Notes: a model not told the origin generated them from the letters alone. Shown: positions 44,751 through 53,588, numbered from the stretch's first letter. The stretch is 64,000 nt of DNA from Candidatus Manganitrophus morganii (GCA_021651055.1 JAJHOH010000001.1:2294001-2358000); one strand, 5' to 3'. Made by a program: numbers and translations.

Positions 44751-45305
44751 ATGAAAAAACTGATGGTCCATGTAAGTCTGTTGATCGTCGTCGCCGTTCT
44801 CGTCATCAGCGAGACCCGGTCGGTCTTTGCCGAACCGGTTTTTGCCGTCCGGGAGGGGGAGCCCGCCCCTGATTTCACCTTGCCCGATCAGGAAGGAAAG
44901 CCGGTCACCCTCTCCGCGTTGCGCGGCAAATGGGTGGTCCTTTATTTTTATCCGAAAGACGACACCCCCGGCTGCACCAAAGAGGCCTGTTCCTTCCGGG
45001 ACAATATCGTCGCCATTCAACATCTCAACGCCACAGTCCTCGGGGTCAGTGTCGATTCGGTCGCCTCGCACAAGAAATTTTCCGACAAACACAACCTCAA
45101 CTTTCAAATTCTGGCCGACGATCAATTCAAGGTGACCCGGCAATACGGCCCCCTCACCCGTTTTATGGGGATGACGATCGCGCGCCGCAGCACCGTCCTG
45201 ATCGATCCGAAGGGAACCATCCGGAAGCTCTTCCCCTCCGTCGAGCCGGAAGATCATGCCCGGGAGATCCATCAGGTGCTCAAAACATTGCAAGCCGGCG
45301 GTTGA
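44751..45305 (+). CDS. Exported thiol peroxidase of the PrxQ/BCP type
   Basis: A 184-residue peroxiredoxin with a signal peptide (cleavage near VFA-EP, residue 28). The peroxidatic Cys75 and resolving Cys80 lie in T-P-G-C-T-K-E-A-C-S-F-R-D, the atypical two-cysteine PrxQ arrangement. It reduces peroxides using thioredoxin-like donors, here presumably in the periplasm. The ATG follows CGGGAGGGACATTCC. The in-frame extension upstream crosses the hairpin region and is not coding. Confidence 0.92.
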   Translation: MKKLMVHVSLLIVVAVLVISETRSVFAEPVFAVREGEPAPDFTLPDQEGKPVTLSALRGKWVVLYFYPKDDTPGCTKEACSFRDNIVAIQHLNATVLGVSVDSVASHKKFSDKHNLNFQILADDQFKVTRQYGPLTRFMGMTIARRSTVLIDPKGTIRKLFPSVEPEDHAREIHQVLKTLQAGG

Positions 45306-45348
45306 ACCTCCGGCACTTTTCCCCTTCTCACCTCCTTCGGAGATCCAA

Positions 45349-45819
45349 ATGAATGCCGACGGAATGACCTCTCGCAATTTTCCCACGGAGGAAGATCGGC
45401 GCGTCATTTGGGAGGGGCGGCCTTCTTGGGGTGAATATATCTTCCTCTGGTTCTTCGCCCTGATCTCGGCGATCCGAGCCCTTTTTATTTTCTTCCTGCC
45501 GATGGGGGACCCCGGCACCGGGGCGATTTATGGGCTCGGCGCCGGTCTCTTCATCTGGCTCGCCCTTTTTCTTCGCCGCACCAGCCGCTATGCCGTCACC
45601 CGGGCCGCCGTTCACCGCGCGGCCGGATTTCTCGGTCGAGACGAAAAGATCATCCCTCTGCAAAAAATCGCCGCCGTCGGGGCGGAGCAAGGCCCGCTCG
45701 ATCGCCTCTTCGGGATCGGGATCGTCGTCCTCAATTTAAAAGGGGGAGAACCGGCCGAGCGGTTGCGGGGCATCCGCGACCCGGAGGTGGTCTGCAGAAA
45801 GATTGAAGCCCTTCTTTAA
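45349..45819 (+). CDS. Membrane protein with bacterial PH domain (YdbS-like)
   Basis: A 156-residue protein with an E-G-R-P-S-W segment, two transmembrane helices (about 27-50 and 57-78) and a C-terminal bacterial pleckstrin-homology-type domain (R-Y-A-V-T-R-x-A-V and I-P-L-Q-K-I-A-A-V-x-x-E-Q-G-P-L-D-R-L-F-G). Close relatives carry the name PH-domain protein without a defined role. CGGAG lies before ATG 45349. It follows the peroxiredoxin by 43 bp. Confidence 0.82.
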   Translation: MNADGMTSRNFPTEEDRRVIWEGRPSWGEYIFLWFFALISAIRALFIFFLPMGDPGTGAIYGLGAGLFIWLALFLRRTSRYAVTRAAVHRAAGFLGRDEKIIPLQKIAAVGAEQGPLDRLFGIGIVVLNLKGGEPAERLRGIRDPEVVCRKIEALL

Positions 45820-45827
45820 AACAGTCT

Positions 45828-46250
45828 TCAGAAAGTAATCGTGACCTGGGCGGGGAGTGTTTCCGGCGCCGGCGGGGGGGTGGAAAGGTGCCGGGCATAT
45901 TCTTCATAAAGCTTGTTCACCCGGCGGCCGTGAACATAGTCATGATGCCGAAAGCCGCCACCGAACGTGGCGGGGATGTGCAGAAGCTCATGGATGAGGG
46001 TCTTCGTTTTTTCCACCTCAGAGAGACGATCATAATTTTCCGACACCAGCTCGATCACATAATGCGCCGGAAGGGCCAGGCCGGTCTGCATCGCTTTCGG
46101 GAGGGCATGGCAGCGGGCCAGAATCCTTCGGCTCCGCGATCCTCGGCTTCGGATCGTCCGGACCCGCTTCGGATCGAGGTGGTCCCATTCGAAGAAGGCG
46201 ATGATGCGGGCGACCTCCTTATCGATGTCCGGTTCCGGAACATATTCCAT
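45828..46250 (-). CDS. Putative zinc metallopeptidase (phage-type HELLH)
   Basis: A 140-residue protein with H-E-L-L-H-I-P, a HEXXH zinc site, in a K-T-K-T-L-I-H-E-L-L-H context and a downstream G-G-G-F-R-H-H that can give the third ligand. The pattern matches the putative phage metallopeptidase family found in both phages and chromosomes. Cysteine and Arg residues upstream (A-R-C-H-A-L-P-K) are also conserved. Substrate unknown. It is convergent with the PH-domain gene, 8 bp apart. Confidence 0.8.
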   Translation of the reverse strand: MEYVPEPDIDKEVARIIAFFEWDHLDPKRVRTIRSRGSRSRRILARCHALPKAMQTGLALPAHYVIELVSENYDRLSEVEKTKTLIHELLHIPATFGGGFRHHDYVHGRRVNKLYEEYARHLSTPPPAPETLPAQVTITF

Positions 46251-46436
46251 AGCGGTTTTCCCCCCAGGCGGTTGAGACGTTCGGACGCCGGCGCGACCGG
46301 GCCCTCGTCTATATAAATCAACCTCGATCCGCTGTCAAGCGTCTCCTTCTTTCCACTTTAAGATCGGCATAAAATGAGGTATAATCTCCTTTCTGTGAGG
46401 AATTCTTCACACAGCCGATGTACGGAGTCGAAACAG

Positions 46437-46682
46437 ATGATCAGTCAGGAAATGTTGATTAGCTACATCAAAAAAGCGATGCCGGATGCCCTGGTCACGG
46501 TGGTTGACCGGACCGGCACCATGGACCACTATCGCCTTCAGATCATCTCCGAAGCCTTCCGGGGGAAAAACCTCCTCGACCGTCAACGCTTCGTCTACCA
46601 GGCGCTGGATGAGCCGATGAAGGATGGACGGATCCATGCTTTGGAGATTAAATCATACACGCACGAAGAGGCCCCTGCGTAG
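46437..46682 (+). CDS. BolA-family protein
   Basis: An 81-residue BolA/IbaG-like protein: M-x-x-Y-I-K-K-A-x-P-D-A, H-Y-R-L-Q-I-I-S-E-A-F-R-G-K and L-L-x-R-Q-R-x-V-Y-Q-A-L. BolA proteins pair with monothiol glutaredoxins to bind a bridging [2Fe-2S] cluster. Such a glutaredoxin is encoded 56 bp downstream. ATG 46437 has CGGAG 9 bases upstream. Confidence 0.93.
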   Translation: MISQEMLISYIKKAMPDALVTVVDRTGTMDHYRLQIISEAFRGKNLLDRQRFVYQALDEPMKDGRIHALEIKSYTHEEAPA

Positions 46683-46738
46683 CGCTTTCGGGCGATTGAT
46701 GAGGTCATTCATAAACAGAATCAGAGGAGAAATGAACG

Positions 46739-47065
46739 ATGAGCAATCCCATTGAGGAAGAAATCAAGAAGGAAGTGGCAGACAATAAGATCGTGATCTA
46801 CGGGAAAGGCACCAAGGCAATGCCGATGTGCGGTTTTACGATGGAGACCATTCAGTTCTTCAACAAATACGGCTTTCCTTTTGAAGTGGTCGATGTGTTA
46901 AGAAACATGGAAAAGCGGGAAACCCTCTCCAAGATGACCAACTGGCCGACCCTCCCGAAGGTCTTCATCGGCGGAGAATTTTACGGCGATACCGACATCC
47001 TCGATGAGATGGCGAAAAAGGGGGAGATCGAACCGCTTCTGAAAAAGGTGTTCGGAAAAGAATAA
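46739..47065 (+). CDS. grxD: Monothiol glutaredoxin of the Grx4 type
   Basis: A 108-residue monothiol glutaredoxin. The active site is C31-G-F-T, a variant of the usual CGFS, in the M-P-M-C-G-F-T context. The W-P-T-L-P-K-V-F-I and G-E-F-Y-G-D-T-D-I segments bind glutathione. It carries or transfers a [2Fe-2S] cluster, with the BolA protein upstream as its probable partner. The CGFT form occurs in some bacteria; its effect is not known here. Confidence 0.94.
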   Translation: MSNPIEEEIKKEVADNKIVIYGKGTKAMPMCGFTMETIQFFNKYGFPFEVVDVLRNMEKRETLSKMTNWPTLPKVFIGGEFYGDTDILDEMAKKGEIEPLLKKVFGKE

Positions 47066-47113
47066 CGGCTCCTCTTTATTCATCCTTCTTCACCTCATCC
47101 CGATCTTTCACGC

Positions 47114-47920
47114 ATGCTCGTTCATCTGATTGCCGATTACGGCCACGGAGATCTCGCCTTTGCGGAGGTGGCGCAGCGGATCAAGCGCCACCTCCCGGAC
47201 GCGGAGATCGTATTGACCCCCGTTCCCCCCTTCTCGACGCTGGCGGCCGGGTTCTGCGCGGCGCAGCTGGGGTTAAACGATCCCCCCGCCGGCACCCTCA
47301 TTTTCCATAACGTCGCACCCCGGATGGATGACAAACGGGTCCGCGCCGGCAATGCCGGAGAGCGGTTGGCATTTGCCCGTTTGATCACCGGGGTTCGTGT
47401 CGTCGGCGTGAACGCAGGGTACGCCTTCTCGTTCGTTCGGGGCGCTTCGGAGGAGCTTCGGTGGGTCTCCGTTCCGGCGGAGGGCTCCCAGTTCCGTTCG
47501 CGGGATCTCTTCCCGGAGGCGGTCGCAGAGATCGCGCAGGGCCATGCCGCCATCCTGGCGGAGAAAATCCCGCCGGATCAAATTCTGGAAATACCGAAAA
47601 ATCGGATCGCCTACATCGACGGCTACGGCAATTTGAAGACGACCCTCGACCGGGAGAGCCTCCCTTTTCCGTCCGGGGCTTCTGTCGAAATTAGAATCGG
47701 AAAGCATCGCCACAAGGCCGTGGCGGTTCCCGCCAGCTTTGAGGTTTCGATCGGAGAGATGGCGCTCGCCCCCGGCAGCAGCGGCTGGCGGGAAGGGAGC
47801 GGGAAAGAGCTCCGTTGGATGGAGCTCTTTCTCCGCGGTGGGAGTGCTTGGGAAGCTTTTGGAAAGCCGCCGGTCGGCGCCTTGATCGAGATGAACGCAA
47901 AGGCGCCCCGTTCGGACTAG
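47114..47920 (+). CDS. SAM hydrolase / SAM-dependent halogenase family protein
   Basis: A 268-residue protein of the S-adenosyl-L-methionine hydroxide adenosyltransferase (formerly DUF62) family. N-terminal D-Y-G-H-G-D, the N-A-G-Y-A-F-S-F middle and the Y-I-D-G-Y-G-N-L-K-T-T motif before the C-terminal beta-barrel domain match. The first motif differs from the usual D-F-G, so the fit is good but not perfect. Members mostly cleave SAM with water to adenosine and methionine. It follows the glutaredoxin gene by 48 bp. Confidence 0.75.
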   Translation: MLVHLIADYGHGDLAFAEVAQRIKRHLPDAEIVLTPVPPFSTLAAGFCAAQLGLNDPPAGTLIFHNVAPRMDDKRVRAGNAGERLAFARLITGVRVVGVNAGYAFSFVRGASEELRWVSVPAEGSQFRSRDLFPEAVAEIAQGHAAILAEKIPPDQILEIPKNRIAYIDGYGNLKTTLDRESLPFPSGASVEIRIGKHRHKAVAVPASFEVSIGEMALAPGSSGWREGSGKELRWMELFLRGGSAWEAFGKPPVGALIEMNAKAPRSD

Positions 47921-48570
47921 AATACAAAACCGGCATTGGCTGAAATCGCCGTCTGATCGACAATGCGAAACTCGACCCCGACCTGGAAATTCCCGCCGAG
48001 CCTCGCCAGAGCGCCCAAGAAGAACCCGAAGGCATCATCTTCTGAAGCGCCCCCTTCCACATCGAGGGCCGACCAGGCCACCCCGCCGTAAGGGATCACC
48101 GCTTGTTTTGAACCGCGGCTGTCGAGGAAAGCGCCCAAAGCGGCGTCGTATTCGGCCCAGCCGAGCCGGATCGCCTCGTCCTCGGCCCGGATGCGCGTTG
48201 TCTGGAAGACCGTGCCGATCTTTAAGTTGATATCGGAGATCTCCGCCCAGGTGGTCTTAAATCCGACGCCGAAAGCGGGTCCGAAGTCGGTATCGACCCC
48301 CCCTCCCTCGAAATCACCGACCCCGAGCCGGACGATCAGATCGACCCGTTCGGTCAATCCGACCTCTCCTTTTGCAAAGGCCTGCGTGCTTTCCACCTCA
48401 CCGCCGCCGGTGAGATCCCGATCGGTGAGAAGGTTCAACTCGGCGCTGATGACCGACTTGTTGGCGCCGGCGGTCGCCCCCGGCACGCCGATCATCGCCG
48501 CAGAGAGCGAAGTCGCCATTGTTGCAATGAAAATAGTGACCAAAAGGAACATGAACTGGAATCGCTTCAT
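47917..48570 (-). CDS. Outer-membrane beta-barrel protein
   Basis: A 217-residue protein with a signal peptide (cleavage near LSA-AM, residue 24). The mature part consists of about eight alternating beta-strands and ends N-A-G-F-V-F with terminal Phe. It fits small eight-stranded OmpW/OmpX-like or related beta-barrel proteins; the exact family is not assigned. Its stop overlaps the SAM hydrolase-family stop by 4 bases (convergent). Confidence 0.78.
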   Translation of the reverse strand: MKRFQFMFLLVTIFIATMATSLSAAMIGVPGATAGANKSVISAELNLLTDRDLTGGGEVESTQAFAKGEVGLTERVDLIVRLGVGDFEGGGVDTDFGPAFGVGFKTTWAEISDINLKIGTVFQTTRIRAEDEAIRLGWAEYDAALGAFLDSRGSKQAVIPYGGVAWSALDVEGGASEDDAFGFFLGALARLGGNFQVGVEFRIVDQTAISANAGFVF

Positions 48571-48720
48571 CCTATACCTCCGTTCGATGGTTGATTGCGT
48601 CGTGTGAAAGTGAGATAAAAAAAACTTAGCATATTAAAATCGGACGATGCAAGACCATGGTTCAGCTTGAGGTTGATTCCGGCCCGCAATCGATGTATTC
48701 TAAGGCCGCATGAGGACCCG

Positions 48721-49173
48721 ATGACCGCTTTTCTATACAAACAATCGCTCCTCTTTTTTCTCCTCCTGATTCTTGCCGCCTGCCGGTCGGGGCCGTCTTA
48801 CGATCATCTCCCCATTCCGGACCGAAGGCTCAACCTCTTGGGTCTGGAGATGATCGCAACGCAGCATCTGGATGCCCACCCCGACCATTTCGATAAATTT
48901 TCCAAGATCCTCACCGAAGCCGACAACGTCCTTCAAACCGATTCCACCAAAACACAGGCCGGGGTCGTCTCCTGGATCCGGCGCGCGATGAAGCGGGAGG
49001 GGATCGAAGAATCGGCGCCGGTCTTTCTCTTCTTGCAGAGTGTTTATCTAAAGGGATGGGAGGGGGCCTACTTCAGTCGTATCGATGAGGGGGAGCGGGA
49101 GTATCTCTATGATTTGATGGGGGCCGTCATGGGGGGGATGCACCGCTGCACCTGCGCCGGATCGCACCACTGA
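48721..49173 (+). CDS. Putative lipoprotein
   Basis: A 150-residue protein with a hydrophobic N-terminus ending in the lipobox L-I-L-A-A-C (Cys21). The body is acidic and helical, with D-H-F-D-K-F-S-K-I and Y-L-K-G-W-E-G-A-Y segments. No family is recognised. Its last 67 bases overlap the radical SAM gene on the other strand, ending H-R-C-T-C-A-G-S-H-H, which is unusual and may mean the true end is shared by chance. Confidence 0.65.
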   Translation: MTAFLYKQSLLFFLLLILAACRSGPSYDHLPIPDRRLNLLGLEMIATQHLDAHPDHFDKFSKILTEADNVLQTDSTKTQAGVVSWIRRAMKREGIEESAPVFLFLQSVYLKGWEGAYFSRIDEGEREYLYDLMGAVMGGMHRCTCAGSHH

Positions 49174-50093
49174 GGCGCTCGGAAGAGAATCCCCTGGCAG
49201 GTTCCGCGCCGGGCGAACTCCGCCTCGATCATCTCCAGGATCTCCCCTTTATGTTTTCCCCATCGGGGGGCGAGAATATCTTCTCCGTCGAGCTCCCCCA
49301 TCAACCTTTCAATGACAAGCCGCTCCGGCAGGCGCTCCAGCGCATCACAGACCAGTTGAATATAATCGGAAAGGGTCAGGAGCGAGAGCGCTCCCCGTCG
49401 ATAGGCCTGCGCCAGCGGAGCCTGTTTCGGAATATAAAGATGGGTCAGCTTGACGGCGTCGATCGGCAGGGGCGCAACCCGTTCGATCGTCGCCAGCATC
49501 ATTCCGCGATTCTCCCCCGGCAATCCCAGAATCAGATGGGTTGAAAGATAGAGACCTCTTTTCTTGATCCGCGCGACCGCGTCGACGAAATCGGCGAAGG
49601 TGTGGCCCCGGTTCACCCGCCGAAGGGTCTCATCGTGGATCGACTGGAGCCCGACCTCTAAAAAGAGCGCCGTTCTCTTCTGAAGGTCGCTGAGCAGATC
49701 GAGGACCGGCTCCGGGAGGGAGTCGGGACGGGTCGCGATCGCCAGGCCGACCACGTCGGGATGAGAAAGCGCCTCATCGTAGAGCGCCGCCAGGCGGTCG
49801 ACCGGGGCGTCGGTGTTGGTGAACGCCTGAAAGTAGGCGATGAACTTCTCCCCGCCGAACCGCCGCTTTCGGTAGACGGCGATCCCTTCTTCCACCTGTT
49901 CGCGAATCGATTTCAAGGGCCCGCCGCTGTTGGGGCTGAAGCTGGCGTTGCTGCAAAAGGTGCAGCCGCCGAAGGCGACCCGTCCGTCCCGGTTGGGACA
50001 GGTGAAGCCGGCGTCGAGCGGCAGCTTGTACACCTTCCAGGGAAAGCGCTCTTTCAGCGCGCGGCTGTAGGCGTTGTAGTAGTAGCGTGGCAT
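49107..50093 (-). CDS. TIGR01212-family radical SAM protein (YhcC-like)
   Basis: A 328-residue radical SAM enzyme. The [4Fe-4S] cluster motif C-P-N-R-D-G-R-V-A-F-G-G-C-T-F-C carries the unusual C-x9-C-x2-C spacing of this subfamily. The G-L-P-G-E and Q-A-P-L-A motifs lie further on. E. coli YhcC is the reference member; its reaction is not firmly established. The C-terminal 22 residues overlap the lipoprotein gene tail to tail. Confidence 0.93.
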   Translation of the reverse strand: MPRYYYNAYSRALKERFPWKVYKLPLDAGFTCPNRDGRVAFGGCTFCSNASFSPNSGGPLKSIREQVEEGIAVYRKRRFGGEKFIAYFQAFTNTDAPVDRLAALYDEALSHPDVVGLAIATRPDSLPEPVLDLLSDLQKRTALFLEVGLQSIHDETLRRVNRGHTFADFVDAVARIKKRGLYLSTHLILGLPGENRGMMLATIERVAPLPIDAVKLTHLYIPKQAPLAQAYRRGALSLLTLSDYIQLVCDALERLPERLVIERLMGELDGEDILAPRWGKHKGEILEMIEAEFARRGTCQGILFRAPQWCDPAQVQRCIPPMTAPIKS

Positions 50094-50169
50094 GTGTCGC
50101 CCTCGTGGAGTGTGTTATAGTAAAGAAGGATCGCGTCGAAGACAACAAAAAAGAACGTAGAATCGGTTC

Positions 50170-50928
50170 ATGGGTTATCCGGTCGTCGAAGTCAGCCGCC
50201 TCGTCAAAGCGTTCAACGGGTTCGTCGCCGTCAACGACCTCTCCTTCTCGATCGAAACGGGGGAGATCCTCGGTCTGCTCGGGCCGAACGGCGCGGGCAA
50301 AACCACCCTCATCCAGATGCTCCTCGGCCTCATCACGCCGACCGCGGGCGAGATCCGCATCCTTGGGCTCGATCTCAGGCGGCATCGAGAGGAGATCCTC
50401 TCCCAGGTCAATTTCTCTTCGACATATGTCTCTTTGCCGACGTCGCTGACAGTCCGTGAAAACCTGACCGTCTTCGCCAAGCTCTACGGCATCCGAAAGC
50501 CGGAGCGCCGGATCGACGAGCTTCTTGAGATCTTCGAGATCAAACGGCTCAAGAAGACCCTCACCCGCCATCTCTCCTCGGGCCAGTTGACGCGCCTCTC
50601 GCTGGCCAAAGCACTGCTCAATCATCCGAAGGTCCTCTTCCTGGATGAGCCGACCGCGAGCCTCGATCCCGATATCGCCGACAAGACCCGGCGGCTGCTG
50701 AAATCGATCCGGGATCAAAGCCGGCTGACCCTTCTCTATACCTCTCACAACATGAAAGAGATGGAAGAGATCTCCGACCGGATTCTCTTTTTGCATCAAG
50801 GGCGCATCCTCGCGAGCGGGACGCCCGCCGAGATCGTGCGGCGCTTCGCGGAGAAAAACCTGGAAGATGTTTTCCTCAAGGTGGCGCGGGGGAGCCACCT
50901 GCCGGAGCGGCCGGAGATCGCGCCATGA
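50170..50928 (+). CDS. ABC transporter ATP-binding subunit (ABC-2 exporter)
   Basis: A 252-residue ABC ATPase with Walker A G-P-N-G-A-G-K-T-T (about 42-50), Q-loop, signature L-S-S-G-Q, Walker B V-L-F-L-D-E-P-T and switch His in Y-T-S-H-N. The signature LSSGQLTR deviates slightly from LSGGQ. It belongs to the CcmA/DrrA-like export group and pairs with the permease that overlaps it by 4 bases. Confidence 0.94.
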   Translation: MGYPVVEVSRLVKAFNGFVAVNDLSFSIETGEILGLLGPNGAGKTTLIQMLLGLITPTAGEIRILGLDLRRHREEILSQVNFSSTYVSLPTSLTVRENLTVFAKLYGIRKPERRIDELLEIFEIKRLKKTLTRHLSSGQLTRLSLAKALLNHPKVLFLDEPTASLDPDIADKTRRLLKSIRDQSRLTLLYTSHNMKEMEEISDRILFLHQGRILASGTPAEIVRRFAEKNLEDVFLKVARGSHLPERPEIAP

Positions 50929-51719
50929 AGCTCCATCGGGTGACGGCGATCATCCAGCGGCATCTTTATCTCTACCAGCGAAGCCTTCCCCGAATGACGG
51001 AGGTTTTTTTCTGGCCGTTGATCGATCTCCTCCTCTGGGGGTTCGTCACCCTTTATCTCCAGCGCTTTCAGGAAAACCTTCCGAAGTTCGTCACCTTTTT
51101 CCTGGGGGCCTTGATCCTCTGGGATATCCTTTATCGGGCGCAGCAGGGGATCTCCGTCTCGTTTCTGGAAGAGGTCTGGTCGAAAAATCTTCTGAACCTC
51201 TTCGTCACCCCGATGCGGCCGAGCGAGTTTCTGGCGGCGTTGATGTCGATCAGCGTCTTGAAGCTCCTGACCGCGGGACTCGCGAGCGCCTTCCTGGCGT
51301 GGTTTCTCTATTCCTTTAACGTCTTCGTCCTCGGCGTCTCGCTCATTCCCTTCGTCCTCAACCTTGCCGTCATGGGATGGTCGATCGGGATCATCACGAT
51401 GGCGTCGATCCTCCGCTACGGCCAGGAGGCGGAGGTGATGGCGTGGGGGCTCGCCTTTCTTGTCCAGCCGATCTCCGCCGTTTTTTATCCGGTCTCCGTC
51501 ATGCCGGCCTGGGTTCAGCCGATCGCCTGGATGATGCCGTCGTCTCACGTCTTCGAAGGGATGCGGGCGGTGGTAGAAACCGGCGCTTTTCCGGTCGAGG
51601 CGCTGGTGAAGGCGGTTATCCTGAATCTCCTCTATCTCTTTTTGGCCCTCTCCTTCTTCTATCGAAATTTGAGGATCGTTAAAGAAAAAGGGCTCTTGCT
51701 CAGGAGCGGAACCGAGTAG
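50925..51719 (+). CDS. ABC-2-type permease
   Basis: A 264-residue membrane protein with six helices (ABC-2 family): an amphipathic N-terminus, then spans near 28-48, 60-80, 110-130, 140-165, 175-195 and 230-250. The P-I-S-A-V-F-Y-P-V motif lies between helices 5 and 6, as in DrrB-like and polysaccharide/lipid exporters. Start overlaps the ATPase stop (ATGA). Substrate not inferred from sequence. Confidence 0.92.
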   Translation: MKLHRVTAIIQRHLYLYQRSLPRMTEVFFWPLIDLLLWGFVTLYLQRFQENLPKFVTFFLGALILWDILYRAQQGISVSFLEEVWSKNLLNLFVTPMRPSEFLAALMSISVLKLLTAGLASAFLAWFLYSFNVFVLGVSLIPFVLNLAVMGWSIGIITMASILRYGQEAEVMAWGLAFLVQPISAVFYPVSVMPAWVQPIAWMMPSSHVFEGMRAVVETGAFPVEALVKAVILNLLYLFLALSFFYRNLRIVKEKGLLLRSGTE

Positions 51720-51875
51720 GATTAAATTCCGCAATCATTCGTTCATCAGGTTGAGTCTATCCGCGCCGTCTATCTCTTCTTATGTAAGGACGCCCACGGA
51801 ATCCTCTTTTTCATTGGTGGTACTCTCACATTCATTATCGATCCAAAGAAACCAAATCAAACGAGGAGGTGTTCT

Positions 51876-52367
51876 ATGGCTACAGGACAACAAGTGGCGC
51901 CCCGGCAGCAGCAGCGATCGCGCGCGGTCAGTCAATGGAGCCCGCGGACCGAGATGGAGCGGGTCTTTCAGGATTTCTTCAGAGATTTTAGAGATCTTGC
52001 TTCATGGAATCCGCAGTCGATGCTTTCATTGGCCTCGGCTTTTCCGACGGTCGAAATGGTTGAAGAGAAGGATAAGTATATCGTGAAGGTCGACACCCCC
52101 GGCATGGAGAAGGAGGATATCCGCATCTCGATTACCGACAATACCCTTCAGCTCAGAGGAGAGGTCAGGCAAGAAGAAGAGAAAGAGGATCGGAACTTTA
52201 TTTACAGCGAACGGATCTACGGGGCTTTCTCCCGCGACATCCCCCTCCCTTCGGCGGTGAATGCGGATCAGGTCCGCGCCACGGTGAAAAACGGCGTCTT
52301 AACGATCGAGTTGCCCAAGTCGAAGGAAGCGATGCCGAAAGAGATCAAGGTCGAATCTCAGAAATGA
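51876..52367 (+). CDS. Small heat-shock protein Hsp20 (copy 2)
   Basis: A 163-residue alpha-crystallin-domain protein. A Gln/Arg-rich N-terminus (Q-Q-V-A-P-R-Q-Q-Q-R-S-R) is followed by the domain from about residue 58, with V-D-T-P-G-M-E-K-E-D-I-R and G-V-L-T-I-E-L-P-K-S motifs. The longer N-terminal arm differs from copy 1 at 29344. CGAGGAGGT precedes the ATG. A bidirectional hairpin follows. Confidence 0.95.
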   Translation: MATGQQVAPRQQQRSRAVSQWSPRTEMERVFQDFFRDFRDLASWNPQSMLSLASAFPTVEMVEEKDKYIVKVDTPGMEKEDIRISITDNTLQLRGEVRQEEEKEDRNFIYSERIYGAFSRDIPLPSAVNADQVRATVKNGVLTIELPKSKEAMPKEIKVESQK

Positions 52368-52379
52368 GGAGCTCCGGCG

Positions 52380-52410
52380 GCGATTGGGTCTCTCGCGAAG
52401 GCCCAATCGC
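52380..52410. terminator. Bidirectional hairpin between Hsp20 and the LOG-like gene
   Basis: A perfect 9-bp stem GCGATTGGG with CCCAATCGC closes a 13-base loop. Only a weak T-containing tail follows on either strand. Confidence 0.5.
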
Positions 52411-52431
52411 TATTGGGAGAGAAGGAGATGC

Positions 52432-52923
52432 TTACGGGGAGAGAATCCCTTTGGCCATCTGAATCGCCTCGGACGGCTCCTTCGCGATAAAGACCAGCTT
52501 CGGCTTCAGCGCTTTGAAGAAGCGCTTTCCCTCTTCGTTCTCGGTCAGGAGGATCACCGGCGTGTTCGCTTTCAGCGCGAGCGCGACTTCGGAAGCGGTC
52601 CCGGTTCCCAGGCCGCAGGCGATGATCAGGTCGCTGGTGAGAACGTTGATATTGTTTCGCGCGCTCCCCATGTCGGTGATGATCGGAATGTCGACGGCGG
52701 CGGAAATCATGCTCCGATCCCGCGCCGGAAGGATCCCGATCGTCAGGCCGCCGGCCTCCTTCGCCCCGCGGCTGGCGGCGTCCATCACCCCGGCGTTTCG
52801 GCCCCCGCTTAAAACAACCCATCCTTCCAGGGCAATGAGCCGGCCGAGCTCAAAAGCGTTCCGAATGTGGTCTTCCCGCGCCCGCTCTCCCGGCCCCATC
52901 ACCCCGATGATGATTTTTCTCAT
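52432..52923 (-). CDS. TIGR00725 / LOG-like Rossmann-fold protein
   Basis: A 163-residue protein of the lysine-decarboxylase-like (LOG) superfamily, TIGR00725 branch. The G-V-M-G-P-G-E opening, G-G-R-N-A-G-V-M-D-A-A-S-R-G-A-K-E-A-G-G nucleotide-binding segment and G-L-G-T-G-T-A-S-E motif are present. LOG proteins release cytokinin-type bases or act as nucleosidases; for this branch the substrate is unknown. It converges with the Hsp20 gene. Confidence 0.9.
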   Translation of the reverse strand: MRKIIIGVMGPGERAREDHIRNAFELGRLIALEGWVVLSGGRNAGVMDAASRGAKEAGGLTIGILPARDRSMISAAVDIPIITDMGSARNNINVLTSDLIIACGLGTGTASEVALALKANTPVILLTENEEGKRFFKALKPKLVFIAKEPSEAIQMAKGILSP

Positions 52924-52983
52924 GTCCGGTTTAGCCTGTCCTGCAACCCTAATAGCAGCTCCATCCCGGTTGTCCTCTCCCGA

Positions 52984-53466
52984 TTAAAGAAGCGTCTCGA
53001 CCGTTTTCTCGATTGACTCCGGCTTCGTCGCCGGCGCGAAGCGCTCGATCGGCTTTCCCTCCTTGTCGATCAGGAACTTGGTGAAGTTCCATTTGATCGG
53101 CTCGGTGCCGAGGAGACCAGGAAGGGACTTTTTGAGGTAATCAAAAAGGGGATGGGCCTGATCGCCGTTGACATCGACCTTGGCGAACATCGGGAAGGTC
53201 ACGCCGTAGTTTTTCTTGCAGAACGCCGCGATCTCCGTCTCGCTCCCCGGTTCTTGTTTTCCGAACTGGTTGCAGGGGAAACCGAGGACCGCAAAGCCCC
53301 GGTCTTGATATTTTTTGTGAAGCGCCTCGAGCCCCGCGTATTGCGGGGTGTAGCCGCACGCGCTGGCGGTATTGACGATCAGAAGCGCTTTCCCCTTGTA
53401 ATTATCGAGCGGGATTTCCTCGCCGGTGATCGCGCGGGCCTTGAATTCATGGACGGACGCTGCCAT
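52984..53466 (-). CDS. Glutathione/thioredoxin peroxidase (GPx family)
   Basis: A 160-residue GPx-type peroxidase with active-site Cys in N-T-A-S-A-C-G-Y-T, Gln in G-F-P-C-N-Q-F-G and Trp in K-W-N-F-T-K-F-L. A Cys replaces the selenocysteine of animal enzymes, and the second Cys of C-N-Q-F could serve as the resolving residue with thioredoxin as donor. The N-terminal D-N-Y-K-G-K-A-L-L-I-V motif is typical. Cytoplasmic. Confidence 0.94.
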   Translation of the reverse strand: MAASVHEFKARAITGEEIPLDNYKGKALLIVNTASACGYTPQYAGLEALHKKYQDRGFAVLGFPCNQFGKQEPGSETEIAAFCKKNYGVTFPMFAKVDVNGDQAHPLFDYLKKSLPGLLGTEPIKWNFTKFLIDKEGKPIERFAPATKPESIEKTVETLL

Positions 53467-53588
53467 TCGATCTTCTCCTTTTTCATGCGACGGTTTTCGA
53501 CGCCGGCCCTCTTGAAGGCGATTTCAAGAGGGCGGGTTCGCCTTTGTGTATAAGCCAATTCGTGAAAGGAGTCAATCGCAGGTCTTTC

